Positions 1 to 8,144 of a stretch of 64,000 nucleotides of DNA are shown here, one piece after another. The position numbers were made by a program, and so were the translations under genes. The notes under the pieces are model-generated. The model worked only from the letters and a program-made list of their open reading frames with translations. It was not told the DNA's origin and did not search any database. Every line of letters begins with the position of its first letter. Position 1 is the stretch's first letter. The stretch is from the NCBI RefSeq assembly GCF_003347205.1, contig NZ_QQBJ01000010.1, forward strand, positions 172,078-236,077, in the 5' to 3' direction. Origin of the DNA: Mycolicibacterium moriokaense (GTDB taxonomy: Bacteria > Actinomycetota > Actinomycetes > Mycobacteriales > Mycobacteriaceae).

Positions 1-521
1 GGTGGGGGAACTGGCGCGACGCCCCGGGCCTGACCGCTGCCGACAAGGCGGTGCTGGAAAGGGCCGCCACGCAACTGCAGCGTCGGCTGGCCGAGTTCGG
101 TTCCACGCCAGACCGTTTCGGCCTGATACACGCCGACCTGCGGATGGCCAACCTGATGATCGACCCGAACGTCCGATCGGGCCCCATCACCGTCATCGAC
201 TTCGACGACTGCGGCTGGTCGTGGCATCTGGCCGACCTCGGCGCCGTGGTGTCGTTCATCGAGGACACCCCGGCGGCGGAGAGCATGATCGCGGGCTGGC
301 TGGCCGGCTACCGCGCGCGCCGCGACCTACCCGCCGAGCACCTGGCGATGATCCCGACGTTCGTGCTGCTGCGCCGCCTGCAACTCACCGCGTGGGTGGC
401 GTCGCACGCGCACGCCGACAGCGCCATCGAGTTCGCCGACGGGTTCGCCGAGGGCACCGCGCGGCTGGCCGACCGCTACCTGTCCGACGCGGACTGGCTG
501 CGCGACGCCGTTCACACGTAG
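1..521 (+). CDS. Aminoglycoside phosphotransferase-family kinase, C-terminal part
   Basis: This is the end of a gene that begins left of the window; the reading frame is open from base 3 to a TAG at 519-521, giving about 172 residues. The fragment carries the APH/choline-kinase-like catalytic loop HADLRMAN (the H-x-D-x4-N brace) followed about 25 residues later by a metal-binding DFDD motif. The family transfers phosphate from ATP to small hydroxylated substrates such as homoserine, choline or aminoglycosides, and nothing visible here identifies the substrate. The N-lobe is missing. The 3' end overlaps the convergent hydrolase gene by 10 bp. Confidence 0.85.
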   Translation, partial: WGNWRDAPGLTAADKAVLERAATQLQRRLAEFGSTPDRFGLIHADLRMANLMIDPNVRSGPITVIDFDDCGWSWHLADLGAVVSFIEDTPAAESMIAGWLAGYRARRDLPAEHLAMIPTFVLLRRLQLTAWVASHAHADSAIEFADGFAEGTARLADRYLSDADWLRDAVHT

Positions 522-1168
522 CTGGTGCGACCGTTCGCCATGCTCGCGGACAGACCGTCGAGCGCCTGGTCGACGTGCTCGCTCCACCGGCCGGCCCGGA
601 TCCGGGTGACCGCGGAGTCGCCTTGGAACGCGCTCGAAATCACGACGTCGGGGGTCAGCGCCCGCAGCACCTGCAGGCTCGCGGCCAGCGCGTCGGCGTC
701 GCCGATGCCCGGCAGGTAGCCGGCCCACCAAGCCCCGGAGTCGCCGAGCACCAGGGTGTCGCCGGTGAACAGGTAGCTGCCCTCGGCGCCGCTGACCAGG
801 TAGCAGGTGCTTCCCGGCGAATGCCCCGGGGTCGGGATGACCTCGATCCCGTTGCCGTCGACGTGTCGGCTGCCCAGGGGCACGTCGACGTGGGCGTGGC
901 CGCCTATCTCGAGCAGTTCGGCGACCGGCGCGTGCAGGGTCGAGCCGAACCGGTCGGCGATCTCACCGAGCATCGGCCCGGCCTCGTCGCGGTGTGAGAG
1001 GTACTGGTCGCCGACGCCGCCGAGGTCGTCGAGTTCGTCGAAGTCGTCATCGGATGCCACGGAGTAGAACAGCGCGTTGCGGGGCGTCCAGAGGAACGCA
1101 TGGGTGGTCAGCCCGGGAAACGGTGAGTCGGTACGGGTCTGGAAGAGGTCACTGAGAACTTGTTGCAT
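512..1168 (-). CDS. Metallo-beta-lactamase-fold hydrolase
   Basis: A protein of 218 residues with a metallo-beta-lactamase fold. The visible motifs are SHRDEA, standing where the usual H-x-H-x-D-H metal motif would be, then PTPGHSPGS (third metal-site histidine) and FTGDTL (bridging aspartate). The degenerate first motif suggests an altered metal site, so the activity cannot be predicted beyond hydrolase-like. The ATG at 1168 is preferred over an upstream start because the -10 element of a MerR-type promoter lies only 6 nt before it, which implies a leaderless mRNA. The gene runs convergently to the phosphotransferase. Confidence 0.8.
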   Translation of the reverse strand: MQQVLSDLFQTRTDSPFPGLTTHAFLWTPRNALFYSVASDDDFDELDDLGGVGDQYLSHRDEAGPMLGEIADRFGSTLHAPVAELLEIGGHAHVDVPLGSRHVDGNGIEVIPTPGHSPGSTCYLVSGAEGSYLFTGDTLVLGDSGAWWAGYLPGIGDADALAASLQVLRALTPDVVISSAFQGDSAVTRIRAGRWSEHVDQALDGLSASMANGRTSYV

Positions 1169-1174
1169 GCGACC

Positions 1175-1205
1175 AGCCTGCAACCTCAACAATAGTTGAG
1201 GTCAA
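1175..1205 (-). promoter_or_regulatory. MerR/SoxR-type promoter with inverted-repeat operator
   Basis: On the minus strand, TTGACC (1200-1205) and CAGGCT (1175-1180) are separated by 19 bp. The long spacer is filled by a perfect 8-bp inverted repeat, ACCTCAAC and GTTGAGGT with a 4-bp centre (1183-1202). An over-long spacer with a CTCAA/TTGAG dyad is characteristic of promoters that MerR-family activators twist into alignment. The predicted transcription start falls on the A of the hydrolase ATG at 1168. No MerR gene is visible in the window. Confidence 0.55.
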
Positions 1206-1216
1206 GGTCTGATGCG

Positions 1217-2278
1217 TTACAGCCCCGCGACGATGTCGCCCAGGCGGAAGGTGACCGGCTGATCCAACTGTGCGTAGGTGCAGGTGTGCGGATCGCGGTC
1301 GGGCCGCCACCGGTTGAATTGCGCTGTGTGGCGGAACCTTTCGCCCTCCATGTGGTCGTAGCGGACCTCGACCACCCGTTCGGGCCGCAGCGGCACGAAG
1401 GACAGGTCCTTGCCCGCGTTCCAGCGCGAGCCCGCGTTCCGGGTCGGCGTGCGCTCGCCGGCCAGGTGCGCGGCCCAGTTCCACGGGTGGCCGTCGAAGG
1501 TGGTGACCAGCGGCTGCAACTCGGTGAGCAGTTGCCGTCGTTTCGCCATCGGGAAGGCGCCGATGACCCCGACCGACGCGAGCGCGCCGTCGTCGCGGTA
1601 CAGGCCCAGCATCAACGAGCCGACCGCGTCCGGCCCGGATTTGTGCAGCCGGTAGCCGGCGACGACGCAGTCGGCGGTGCGCTGGTGCTTGACCTTGAAC
1701 ATGATGCGTCTGTCCGGCTGATACGGGATGGTCATCGGTTTGGCGATGATGCCGTCCAGGCCCGCGCCCTCGAACTCGGAGAACCATTGCTGCGCGGTGG
1801 CGATGTCGGTGGTCGCCGGCGTCACGTGGAAGGACGGGCCCGAGCCGGCCAACGCCTCGACGAGGGCCGCGCGGCGCTCTTGGAACGGGCGTTGTGTGTA
1901 GTCGTCATCGTCGAGCGCGAGCAGGTCGAACGCGATGAACGACGCGGGCGTCTGTTCGGCCAGCATCCGCACCCGCGACGCGGCGGGGTGCAGGCGAAGC
2001 TGCAGCGCCTCGAAGTCCAGCCCACCGTCGGCGGCGATGATGATCTCGCCGTCGATGACGCACCGCGGCGGCAGTTCCGCGAGGGCCGCGTCGACCAATT
2101 CGGGGAAGTAGCGGGTCATCGGGCGCTCGTTGCGGCTGCCCAACTCGACTTCGCCGCCGTCGCGGAAACAGATCGACCGGAAGCCGTCCCACTTGGGTTC
2201 GTAGAAGGCGTCGGGCGGAATCGTTGTCACCGACTTGGACAGCATCGGCGACACCGGCGGCATGACGGGCAGCTGCAC
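1217..2278 (-). CDS. ATP-dependent DNA ligase, LigC family (second paralogue)
   Basis: A 353-residue stand-alone ATP-dependent ligase. Motif I is EPKWDGFR with the nucleotidyl lysine near residue 29. Motif III is FIAFDLLALD, motif IV EGAGLDGIIAKP, and motif V contains FKVKH, followed by an OB-fold domain. LigC-type ligases seal nicks in backup and repair pathways and are dispensable next to the NAD-dependent LigA. It faces away from the neighbouring ligC across about 56 bp, so the two paralogues probably share a divergent promoter region. In M. smegmatis, as I recall, ligC1, ligC2 and primC are likewise clustered. Confidence 0.9.
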   Translation of the reverse strand: MQLPVMPPVSPMLSKSVTTIPPDAFYEPKWDGFRSICFRDGGEVELGSRNERPMTRYFPELVDAALAELPPRCVIDGEIIIAADGGLDFEALQLRLHPAASRVRMLAEQTPASFIAFDLLALDDDDYTQRPFQERRAALVEALAGSGPSFHVTPATTDIATAQQWFSEFEGAGLDGIIAKPMTIPYQPDRRIMFKVKHQRTADCVVAGYRLHKSGPDAVGSLMLGLYRDDGALASVGVIGAFPMAKRRQLLTELQPLVTTFDGHPWNWAAHLAGERTPTRNAGSRWNAGKDLSFVPLRPERVVEVRYDHMEGERFRHTAQFNRWRPDRDPHTCTYAQLDQPVTFRLGDIVAGL

Positions 2279-2334
2279 CAGCCCATTGTCGCCTGCGCCG
2301 ATGACATTGCCGCGTGTCGGCGGTCTAGTTGACT

Positions 2335-3372
2335 ATGGACAGTGTGGACCTCCCCGTGCAGCCACCGATCGAGCCGATGCTGGCCAAGGCCCAGGCCAGG
2401 GTGCCCGACGAGGCCGGGACGTGGTCCTACGAGCCCAAGTGGGACGGCTTTCGCGCGCTGATGTTCCGCGACGGCGACGACGTCGTGCTGCAGTCGCGCA
2501 CCGGCAAGGATCTGGGCCGCTACTTTCCGGAACTGCTCGACGCGCTGCGCGATGAGGTGTCCGCGCGGTGCGTTCTGGACGGCGAGGTCGTGGTGCCGCG
2601 GGAGATCGGCGGGCGCACGCGGCTGGATTGGGAGTCGCTGAGCCAGCGCATCCATCCGGCCGCCAGCCGCGTGAAGCTGCTCGCAGAGCAGACACCCGCG
2701 CACTTCATCGGCTTCGATGCGTTGGCCATCGGCGACACCGCGCTGCTGAAGGAGCCGTTTCGGGTACGCAGGGAGGCGTTGACCGAAGCGGTGGGGGAGA
2801 AGGGGTGGTGCCACGTCACCGGCACCACCGAGGACCCGGAATTGGGCGCGCATTGGCTCGACTCGTTCGAGGGGGCAGGCCTGGACGGCGTGATCGCCAA
2901 GCGCCTCGACGGCCCGTACGTGCCGGGCAAGCGCGAGATGGTCAAGGTCAAGCACGCCCGCGACGCGGACTGCGTGGCCATCGGGTACCGCATCCACAAG
3001 AGCGGCGAGGGCGTCGGGTCGATCCTGCTGGGGCTCTACCGCGACGACGGTGAACTCCAGATGGTCGGCGGCGCAGCGTCGTTCACGGCGAAGGACCGGG
3101 TGAAACTGCTCGCCGACCTCGAGCCGCTGCGCGAGGGGGACCAGCCCGTCGACGGTGAACCGAGCCGCTGGAACTCGGCGGCCGACAAGCGCTGGATCCC
3201 GGTGCGCCCGGAGAAGGTGTGCGAGGTCGCCTACGACCAGATGGAGGGCGCGCGCTTCAGGCATGCGGTCAAGTTCGTCCGCTGGCGGCCCGACCGGGAA
3301 CCGGCCGGCTGCACGTTCGGCCAGCTCGACGTGCCGGTGAACTACGACCTCTACGACGTGCTGGAGTCCTGA
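2335..3372 (+). CDS. ligC: ATP-dependent DNA ligase LigC
   Basis: A 345-residue ligase with the full set of nucleotidyltransferase motifs: EPKWDGFR with the AMP-accepting lysine near residue 35, FIGFDALAIG, EGAGLDGVIAKR, VKVKH, and a C-terminal OB fold. The ATG at 2335 is chosen over a TTG two codons earlier. It ends directly against the primC start codon with no spacer, so the two are translationally linked. Linkage to a primase-polymerase points to a repair complex that fills short gaps with ribonucleotides and seals them, as established for the mycobacterial LigC-PrimC pair. Confidence 0.92.
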   Translation: MDSVDLPVQPPIEPMLAKAQARVPDEAGTWSYEPKWDGFRALMFRDGDDVVLQSRTGKDLGRYFPELLDALRDEVSARCVLDGEVVVPREIGGRTRLDWESLSQRIHPAASRVKLLAEQTPAHFIGFDALAIGDTALLKEPFRVRREALTEAVGEKGWCHVTGTTEDPELGAHWLDSFEGAGLDGVIAKRLDGPYVPGKREMVKVKHARDADCVAIGYRIHKSGEGVGSILLGLYRDDGELQMVGGAASFTAKDRVKLLADLEPLREGDQPVDGEPSRWNSAADKRWIPVRPEKVCEVAYDQMEGARFRHAVKFVRWRPDREPAGCTFGQLDVPVNYDLYDVLES

Positions 3373-4425
3373 ATGGCAAGCAAGGCAGAGGAAATCGACG
3401 TCGACGGGGTGACCGTGCGGCTGACCAATCGCGACAAGCCGTACTTTCCGCAGTTGGGCTCGAAGGGCACCAAGGGCGCTCTGTTCGACTACTACCTGTC
3501 CGTCGCCGAACCCATGGTGAAACTGTTGCGGGACAGGCCGGTTCACCTACAGCGCTTTCCCGACGGCATCGACGGCGAGGAGATCTACCAGAAGAGGGTG
3601 CCGCAGAAGCACCCCGACTACCTCGAGACCTGCCTGATCACCTTCCCGTCCGGTCGCACCGCCGACGCGCTGAAGATCACGCATCCGTCCGCGATCGCCT
3701 GGGCCGCGCAGATGGGCACCGTCACCCTGCACCCGTGGCAGGTGCGCTGCCCCGACACCGAACATCCCGACGAGCTTCGCATCGACTTCGATCCGCAACC
3801 CGGCACCGGGTTCGCCGAGGCCAGCGCCATCGCCACCGACGTGCTCAAGCCGCTGCTCGACGAGTTGGACATGGTCGGCTACCCGAAGACGTCCGGCGGC
3901 CGGGGCGTGCACGTCTTCCTCCGGATAGCGCCGGACTGGGACTTCATTCAGGTGCGCAGGGCGGGCATCGCGCTGGCCAGGGAGATCGAACGGCGCGCGC
4001 CCGACGCCGTCACCACGTCCTGGTGGAAGGAGGAGCGCGGCCGACGCGTGTTCATCGACTACAACCAGAACGCCCGCGACCGCACCTTCGCCTCGGCCTA
4101 TTCGGCGCGCAAGACCCCGATCGCCACTGTGTCGACGCCGCTGTCGTGGACCGAACTCGCAGATGCCGACCCCGACGACTTCACCATCAACTCGGTGCCG
4201 GGCTTCCTGGCCGGCCGCGACGACCCGTGGGCCGACATCGACGCGCGCTCGCAGTCCATCGCCGGACTGCTGGAGATGGTCAAGGCGGACGAGGAGCGCG
4301 GTCTCGGCGATCTGCCGTACCCGCCGAACTATCCGAAGATGCCCGGTGAGCCGCCCCGGGTCCAGCCGAGCAAGAAGGTGGCCGCGAATTGGGACGAGCA
4401 GGGAAACGCGATTACGGGTCGGTGA
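3373..4425 (+). CDS. primC: Stand-alone primase-polymerase PrimC (AEP superfamily)
   Basis: A 350-residue archaeo-eukaryotic primase-family polymerase related to the polymerase domain of LigD. The catalytic DFD sits near residues 138-140 (IDFDPQPG), the nucleotide-binding SGGRGVH ends near residue 180, and a third acidic residue occurs in VFIDYNQN. Known family members prefer ribonucleotides and fill short gaps during excision-type repair. The start codon abuts the ligC stop codon. The length matches the single-domain mycobacterial proteins (Rv3730c type), with no ligase or nuclease domain fused. Confidence 0.92.
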   Translation: MASKAEEIDVDGVTVRLTNRDKPYFPQLGSKGTKGALFDYYLSVAEPMVKLLRDRPVHLQRFPDGIDGEEIYQKRVPQKHPDYLETCLITFPSGRTADALKITHPSAIAWAAQMGTVTLHPWQVRCPDTEHPDELRIDFDPQPGTGFAEASAIATDVLKPLLDELDMVGYPKTSGGRGVHVFLRIAPDWDFIQVRRAGIALAREIERRAPDAVTTSWWKEERGRRVFIDYNQNARDRTFASAYSARKTPIATVSTPLSWTELADADPDDFTINSVPGFLAGRDDPWADIDARSQSIAGLLEMVKADEERGLGDLPYPPNYPKMPGEPPRVQPSKKVAANWDEQGNAITGR

Positions 4426-4447
4426 GCAGCGTCGATCGCCTACGCAT

Positions 4448-4765
4448 TTGCTGCCTACGGGAGCACTTATCGTCGAGACGCCACGCGAATTCGCCCAACT
4501 GCGGGCCAAGGAGATCAGAGCCGTCCTGGCGCGGCGGCAGGCATCGGCCCACATCAGGGCCGCGGAACGTTTCATGCAGACCGCCGAGGTGCACGACAAG
4601 GCAGCCGACATGTACGAGACCATGGCGGAGCACCAGTCGAACGTCGAAGCGCGCCTGCGGGCGATGGACAACCGGGCGGCGGCCAAGCGTAGACGCGGCA
4701 CCGCCGAGGCCCAGCTTCTCAAGGCCGTCGAGTTGGCGCAGCGCGAGTTTCGCGGCGAAGCATAG
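4448..4765 (+). CDS. Small charged helical protein of unknown function
   Basis: A short, highly charged, probably coiled-coil protein with sequence such as ETPREFAQLRAKEIRAVL and many Ala, Glu and Arg residues; it has no signal peptide or membrane segment. It lies 22 bp after primC on the same strand and may be co-transcribed with it. The start is uncertain: TTG 4448 gives 105 residues, and the first in-frame ATG (4574) gives only about 63. No Shine-Dalgarno sequence clearly decides it. I do not recognise a family with known function. Confidence 0.55.
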   Translation: MLPTGALIVETPREFAQLRAKEIRAVLARRQASAHIRAAERFMQTAEVHDKAADMYETMAEHQSNVEARLRAMDNRAAAKRRRGTAEAQLLKAVELAQREFRGEA

Positions 4766-4813
4766 GGAAACACCCGTTATTTGTCGGCGTGCTTCGCACA
4801 TGGCATCACGAAT

Positions 4814-5812
4814 TCATCGCGGCTTCGTCGGGAAGCGGAAACGCGCCAGCCCTTGATCGCGCGCGGTGCCGACCCAGATCTCGCGGCCGACCTGCAGGGC
4901 CGTCGTCGCCGCGCCGAAGGTGTCCGGCCCGTAGTCGATGAGTTGTTGCGTCGCAAGTGTTTCCGGATCCACGGACAGCACCCTCGACGGAATCGCCAGC
5001 CGTGGGTTCTCGCCGAAATGGCGCTGCAGGAACTCCCGCATGCTGGCACCGTACGTGCCTGCCGCCAGAAGCCCGCCCGTTGCCGACCAGGTGAGGTTGT
5101 CGACCATGATGTCGACGTGCGCGTGGACCGCGTCGGCGCGGGCGCCGTCACGGCGGACCTTGGTGATGCAGCGCGAGTTCCAGCCGCCGATGTAGATCCA
5201 CTGGCCATCGGGGGAGACGGCGACGCCGTTGGCCGTGTTGACCTGCGTGCCGGGCAACTCCGACCAACCGTGCGCCGGCGACCACTCCAGCACGCCACCG
5301 GTGTCGGCCCCGGCGATGGCGTCCTCGACGCTGACCTGTTTGCGACCGCGCGGATCACCCATCGTGCTGACCACGAAGCCGTCGTCGACCGCGGCCACGT
5401 CGTTACCCGTGGCGCTGCCCGGAAGCCCGATGCCGCCAAGCCATTTCAGGGCGGGCCGCGGGCCGTCCAGGTGCACTTCGAACACCTCCACCGACTCGTG
5501 CCCGCCGTGGTTGACGACGTACAACTCCGTTCGACCGTCGGGGCGCAGTGTCACGTCGATGCCGTGCGGCCGGAACTTCAACGGGTCGAGATCGGGCTGC
5601 TCGCCGAACCTTTCGGCATCCAGTGCATAGTCGGCCCGGTACGGGAAGATCTCGCTGCAGGCCCCGTCGGCGACGTTCACCGCGTACAGCCGGCCGATCG
5701 GCGCGGTGGGGCCGGTCATGCCGGACGTCAGCACCCATTGACCTCCAGGCGCGACGACGAGGTCTTCGGCGTTGACCGGGCCCGCGATGTAGCCGGCCAA
5801 CTGCTCGTGCAT
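4814..5812 (-). CDS. SMP-30/paraoxonase-like beta-propeller protein
   Basis: A 332-residue protein with the look of a six-bladed propeller. It has repeated motifs of the type HGIDV, GNDVA, ANGVAVSPDG and DNLTW, which provide the calcium-ligand Asn and Asp residues of the SMP-30/gluconolactonase/arylesterase superfamily. There is no clear signal peptide from the ATG at 5812. Family members hydrolyse lactones or esters; the substrate here is unknown. It is divergent from the small anchored protein that starts about 100 bp away. Confidence 0.75.
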   Translation of the reverse strand: MHEQLAGYIAGPVNAEDLVVAPGGQWVLTSGMTGPTAPIGRLYAVNVADGACSEIFPYRADYALDAERFGEQPDLDPLKFRPHGIDVTLRPDGRTELYVVNHGGHESVEVFEVHLDGPRPALKWLGGIGLPGSATGNDVAAVDDGFVVSTMGDPRGRKQVSVEDAIAGADTGGVLEWSPAHGWSELPGTQVNTANGVAVSPDGQWIYIGGWNSRCITKVRRDGARADAVHAHVDIMVDNLTWSATGGLLAAGTYGASMREFLQRHFGENPRLAIPSRVLSVDPETLATQQLIDYGPDTFGAATTALQVGREIWVGTARDQGLARFRFPTKPR

Positions 5813-5914
5813 GCAGTAAACAATGACGCCTGTTTTGTCTCAACACGGAGGTATCGCACTACTTCATTGGCCGAAATGCGCCGTCATCGGGCACCCTGGG
5901 CACATGGAGGCCGA

Positions 5915-6331
5915 ATGACCGTCCGACGTGTGGTTGCTGCGCTGGCCATCTTCGCGGTGGTGGCCACCGGGGTCGGGCTCTCCATCGCCGTGTTCACCGC
6001 GCCCAAGGCGCCCCCGCCGGCGGCCCCGTCCCCGCCTGCGCCGAAAGTCCCGACCCCGGCCGAATTCCAGATCGGCGTCGTCATCACCGATCAGAACTGC
6101 GCCGTGCCGGACAACTGCACCTACAAGTACCGCATCGAGCCCAAATACGTTGGCTTCCACCCTTTGCCGGACCACGAGATAAAGGTGGTCTACCAAGTGA
6201 TTGGCGGGCACCAGCCGCAGACCGGCGACTTCACCGTCGCGGGCAGTCAGGCGCGGGTGCTGCAGGACGTTCCGGTCGACGGCCCGCCCGACGCCCACCT
6301 GACGGCCGTCGTCACGCAGATCGTCGGCTGA
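5915..6331 (+). CDS. Small membrane-anchored proline-rich protein
   Basis: A 138-residue protein with an N-terminal hydrophobic segment (residues about 6-27), a proline-rich linker (about 30-46) and an extracytoplasmic domain with two cysteines in a CAVPDNC motif. It is probably exported and anchored. The start is fixed by a GGAGG at 5906-5910, four bases before the ATG. I do not recognise a named family. An apparent much longer reading frame upstream is only the open antisense strand of the SMP-30-like gene. Confidence 0.7.
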   Translation: MTVRRVVAALAIFAVVATGVGLSIAVFTAPKAPPPAAPSPPAPKVPTPAEFQIGVVITDQNCAVPDNCTYKYRIEPKYVGFHPLPDHEIKVVYQVIGGHQPQTGDFTVAGSQARVLQDVPVDGPPDAHLTAVVTQIVG

Positions 6332-6381
6332 ATATCTCGATTCGCGACCCGTTGCGCGTCGTCGCGTCGCATTGTTAGCCC

Positions 6382-7677
6382 ATGACGTCGTCGTCACTCC
6401 TTCGTGCCGAAGAGGGCCTGCCGCGCGGGGTGCAGGGTGCGGCCGATCCGCGGTTCGCCAACGTGGCCCGTATCTTCGCCGGCCTGTTTCCCGGGCGCCG
6501 ATTCGGCGGCGGGTCCCTGGTCGTCTACATCGACGGCAAGCCGGTCGTCGATGTCTGGACCGGTTGGTCCGACCGGGCCGGGGAGACGCCGTGGGCCGCC
6601 AACACCGGGGCCATGGTGTTCTCGGCGACCAAGGGGGTGGCCGCGACCGTCGTGCACCGACTGGTCGACCGCGGCCTGCTGGACTACGACACCCCGGTTG
6701 CCGAGTACTGGCCGGAGTTCGGCGCCAACGGCAAGGCCGACATCACGGTGCGTGACGTGCTGCGGCACCGGTCCGGTCTATCGCATCTGAAGGGCGTCTC
6801 CAAGGCGGACCTGCTGGACCACCACCTGATGGAGGAGCGCCTGGCCGCGGCGCCTGCCGATCATCTGCGCGGGTGGCCGGCCTACCACGCGCTGACGTAC
6901 GGATGGCTGGTGTCGGGCGTCTGCCGGGCGGTGACGGGTATGGGGATGCGGGAACTGATCCGCGAGGAGGTCGCCTGCCCACTCAACACCGACGGCGTGC
7001 ACCTGGGCCGCCCGCCCGCCGGTTCCCCCACCAAGGTGGCTCAGATCCTGATCCCGCAGAACGCCAGACCCAATCCGGTGTTCAACTTCATCGCCCCGAA
7101 GGTCGCGGGCCTGCCATTCTCCGGCGCGCTCGGCGCGATGTACTTTCCGGGCATCAGGTCGCTTGTGCAGGGTGATATTCCGTTTCTCGACGGCGAGGTT
7201 CCCGCCGCCAACGGCGTCGTCACCGGGCGTGGTCTGGCCAAGATGTACGCGGCGATCGCCAACGGCGGCGTGATCGACGGTCGGCAGTTCCTCTCACCGG
7301 AGATCGCCGGCGGGCTTATCGGTACGCCGAAGGTGCGCCCCGACTTCAACATGGTGGTGCCGATGCCGTTCCACCTCGGCTATCACGAGTCACCGGTTCC
7401 CGGCCTGCTGAAGGGGTTCGGCCACATCGGCCTCGGCGGCACGCTCGGCTGGGCCGATCCCGAGACGGGCAGCGCATTCGCCTTCGTGCACAACAGGTTG
7501 CTGACGGCGATGGTGTTCGACATGGGGTCGTTCGCGGGCATCGCGCGCCCGATGCGCAACGCGATCGCCGCCGCGCGCCGCAACGGCGCGATGACGGTGC
7601 CGCGCTACGGCGCGACGTTCCGCGACGCCGACGATCGCAGCGACGCACCAGGCAAGCGGGTAGCAGGCAGGCGCTAG
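6382..7677 (+). CDS. Serine hydrolase, class C beta-lactamase/EstB family
   Basis: A 431-residue hydrolase of the beta-lactamase-related esterase group. It has the S-x-x-K nucleophile motif SATK at residues 81-84, a Tyr-containing motif in YHALTYGW, and HIGLGGTLGW in the position of the KTG box. Mycobacterial relatives of similar length (LipL, LipD and LipE types) act as esterases or lipases rather than true beta-lactamases. No signal peptide is evident, so it may be cytoplasmic. A hairpin terminator follows the gene. Confidence 0.85.
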   Translation: MTSSSLLRAEEGLPRGVQGAADPRFANVARIFAGLFPGRRFGGGSLVVYIDGKPVVDVWTGWSDRAGETPWAANTGAMVFSATKGVAATVVHRLVDRGLLDYDTPVAEYWPEFGANGKADITVRDVLRHRSGLSHLKGVSKADLLDHHLMEERLAAAPADHLRGWPAYHALTYGWLVSGVCRAVTGMGMRELIREEVACPLNTDGVHLGRPPAGSPTKVAQILIPQNARPNPVFNFIAPKVAGLPFSGALGAMYFPGIRSLVQGDIPFLDGEVPAANGVVTGRGLAKMYAAIANGGVIDGRQFLSPEIAGGLIGTPKVRPDFNMVVPMPFHLGYHESPVPGLLKGFGHIGLGGTLGWADPETGSAFAFVHNRLLTAMVFDMGSFAGIARPMRNAIAAARRNGAMTVPRYGATFRDADDRSDAPGKRVAGRR

Positions 7678-7704
7678 CCGAGAGCAAATAAGCGTCGGCG
7701 TCAG

Positions 7705-7723
7705 CGCGAAAGCCGCTTTCGCG
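7705..7723 (+). terminator. Hairpin after the serine hydrolase gene
   Basis: A perfect 8-bp inverted repeat CGCGAAAG/CTTTCGCG with a 3-nt loop lies 27 bp after the stop codon. It has no U-tract, which is common for mycobacterial terminators. A TATAGT hexamer at 7742-7747 beyond it could be a -10 element for the next gene, leaving a leader of about 105 nt. Confidence 0.5.
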
Positions 7724-7855
7724 GGTTGTCGGACAGACGGCTATAGTGATGCGCAGACGCCGGAAGATGTGAATTTGCAACCTCTTTGGCCGACGGGGCG
7801 CGCCAAACGGTATCGGCGCCTTGCACCGTAGGAAGATTTGCCGAGGGGATTTAGC

Positions 7856-8134
7856 GTGATAGATCTGAAAGCAGTTGCGGCCGCAACGTTCCTCAGCGCC
7901 GGGATGGCGCTGACCGCCGCGGGACTGAGCGCAGGCGTGGCGAACGCGGCGCCGGTGACCCCGGCCGTCGCCGGACCGCAGTACATCGCCGAGAACGGGC
8001 CGGGCCGCGGACATGGCCACGGGCACGACGACTGGTGGTGGGACGACCGCGGCCCCAGGCACTGGGACCCGGTCGACGCCTGCGTCGGAGTCCAGGGGCC
8101 GTTCGGCTACGTGCAGGGCGGCGCCTGCATCTAG
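7856..8134 (+). CDS. Small secreted protein, unknown function
   Basis: A 92-residue protein with a Sec signal peptide ending in VANAAP (cleavage near residue 30). The short mature region is rich in Gly, His, Trp and Asp (GHGHGHDDWWWDD) and has two cysteines near the C-terminus (DACVG and GGACI). The GTG at 7856 is supported by the preceding GAGGGG; an earlier in-frame TTG lacks such a site. The His/Asp-rich patch could bind metal, which is inference only. Confidence 0.7.
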   Translation: MIDLKAVAAATFLSAGMALTAAGLSAGVANAAPVTPAVAGPQYIAENGPGRGHGHGHDDWWWDDRGPRHWDPVDACVGVQGPFGYVQGGACI

Positions 8135-8144
8135 TGCTCGGCGG

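Noticed and set aside
4781-5914. Long plus-strand open frame leading into the small membrane protein
   Set aside because: It is antisense to the SMP-30-like gene and only open because of high GC; the real start is the ATG at 5915 with a good ribosome site.
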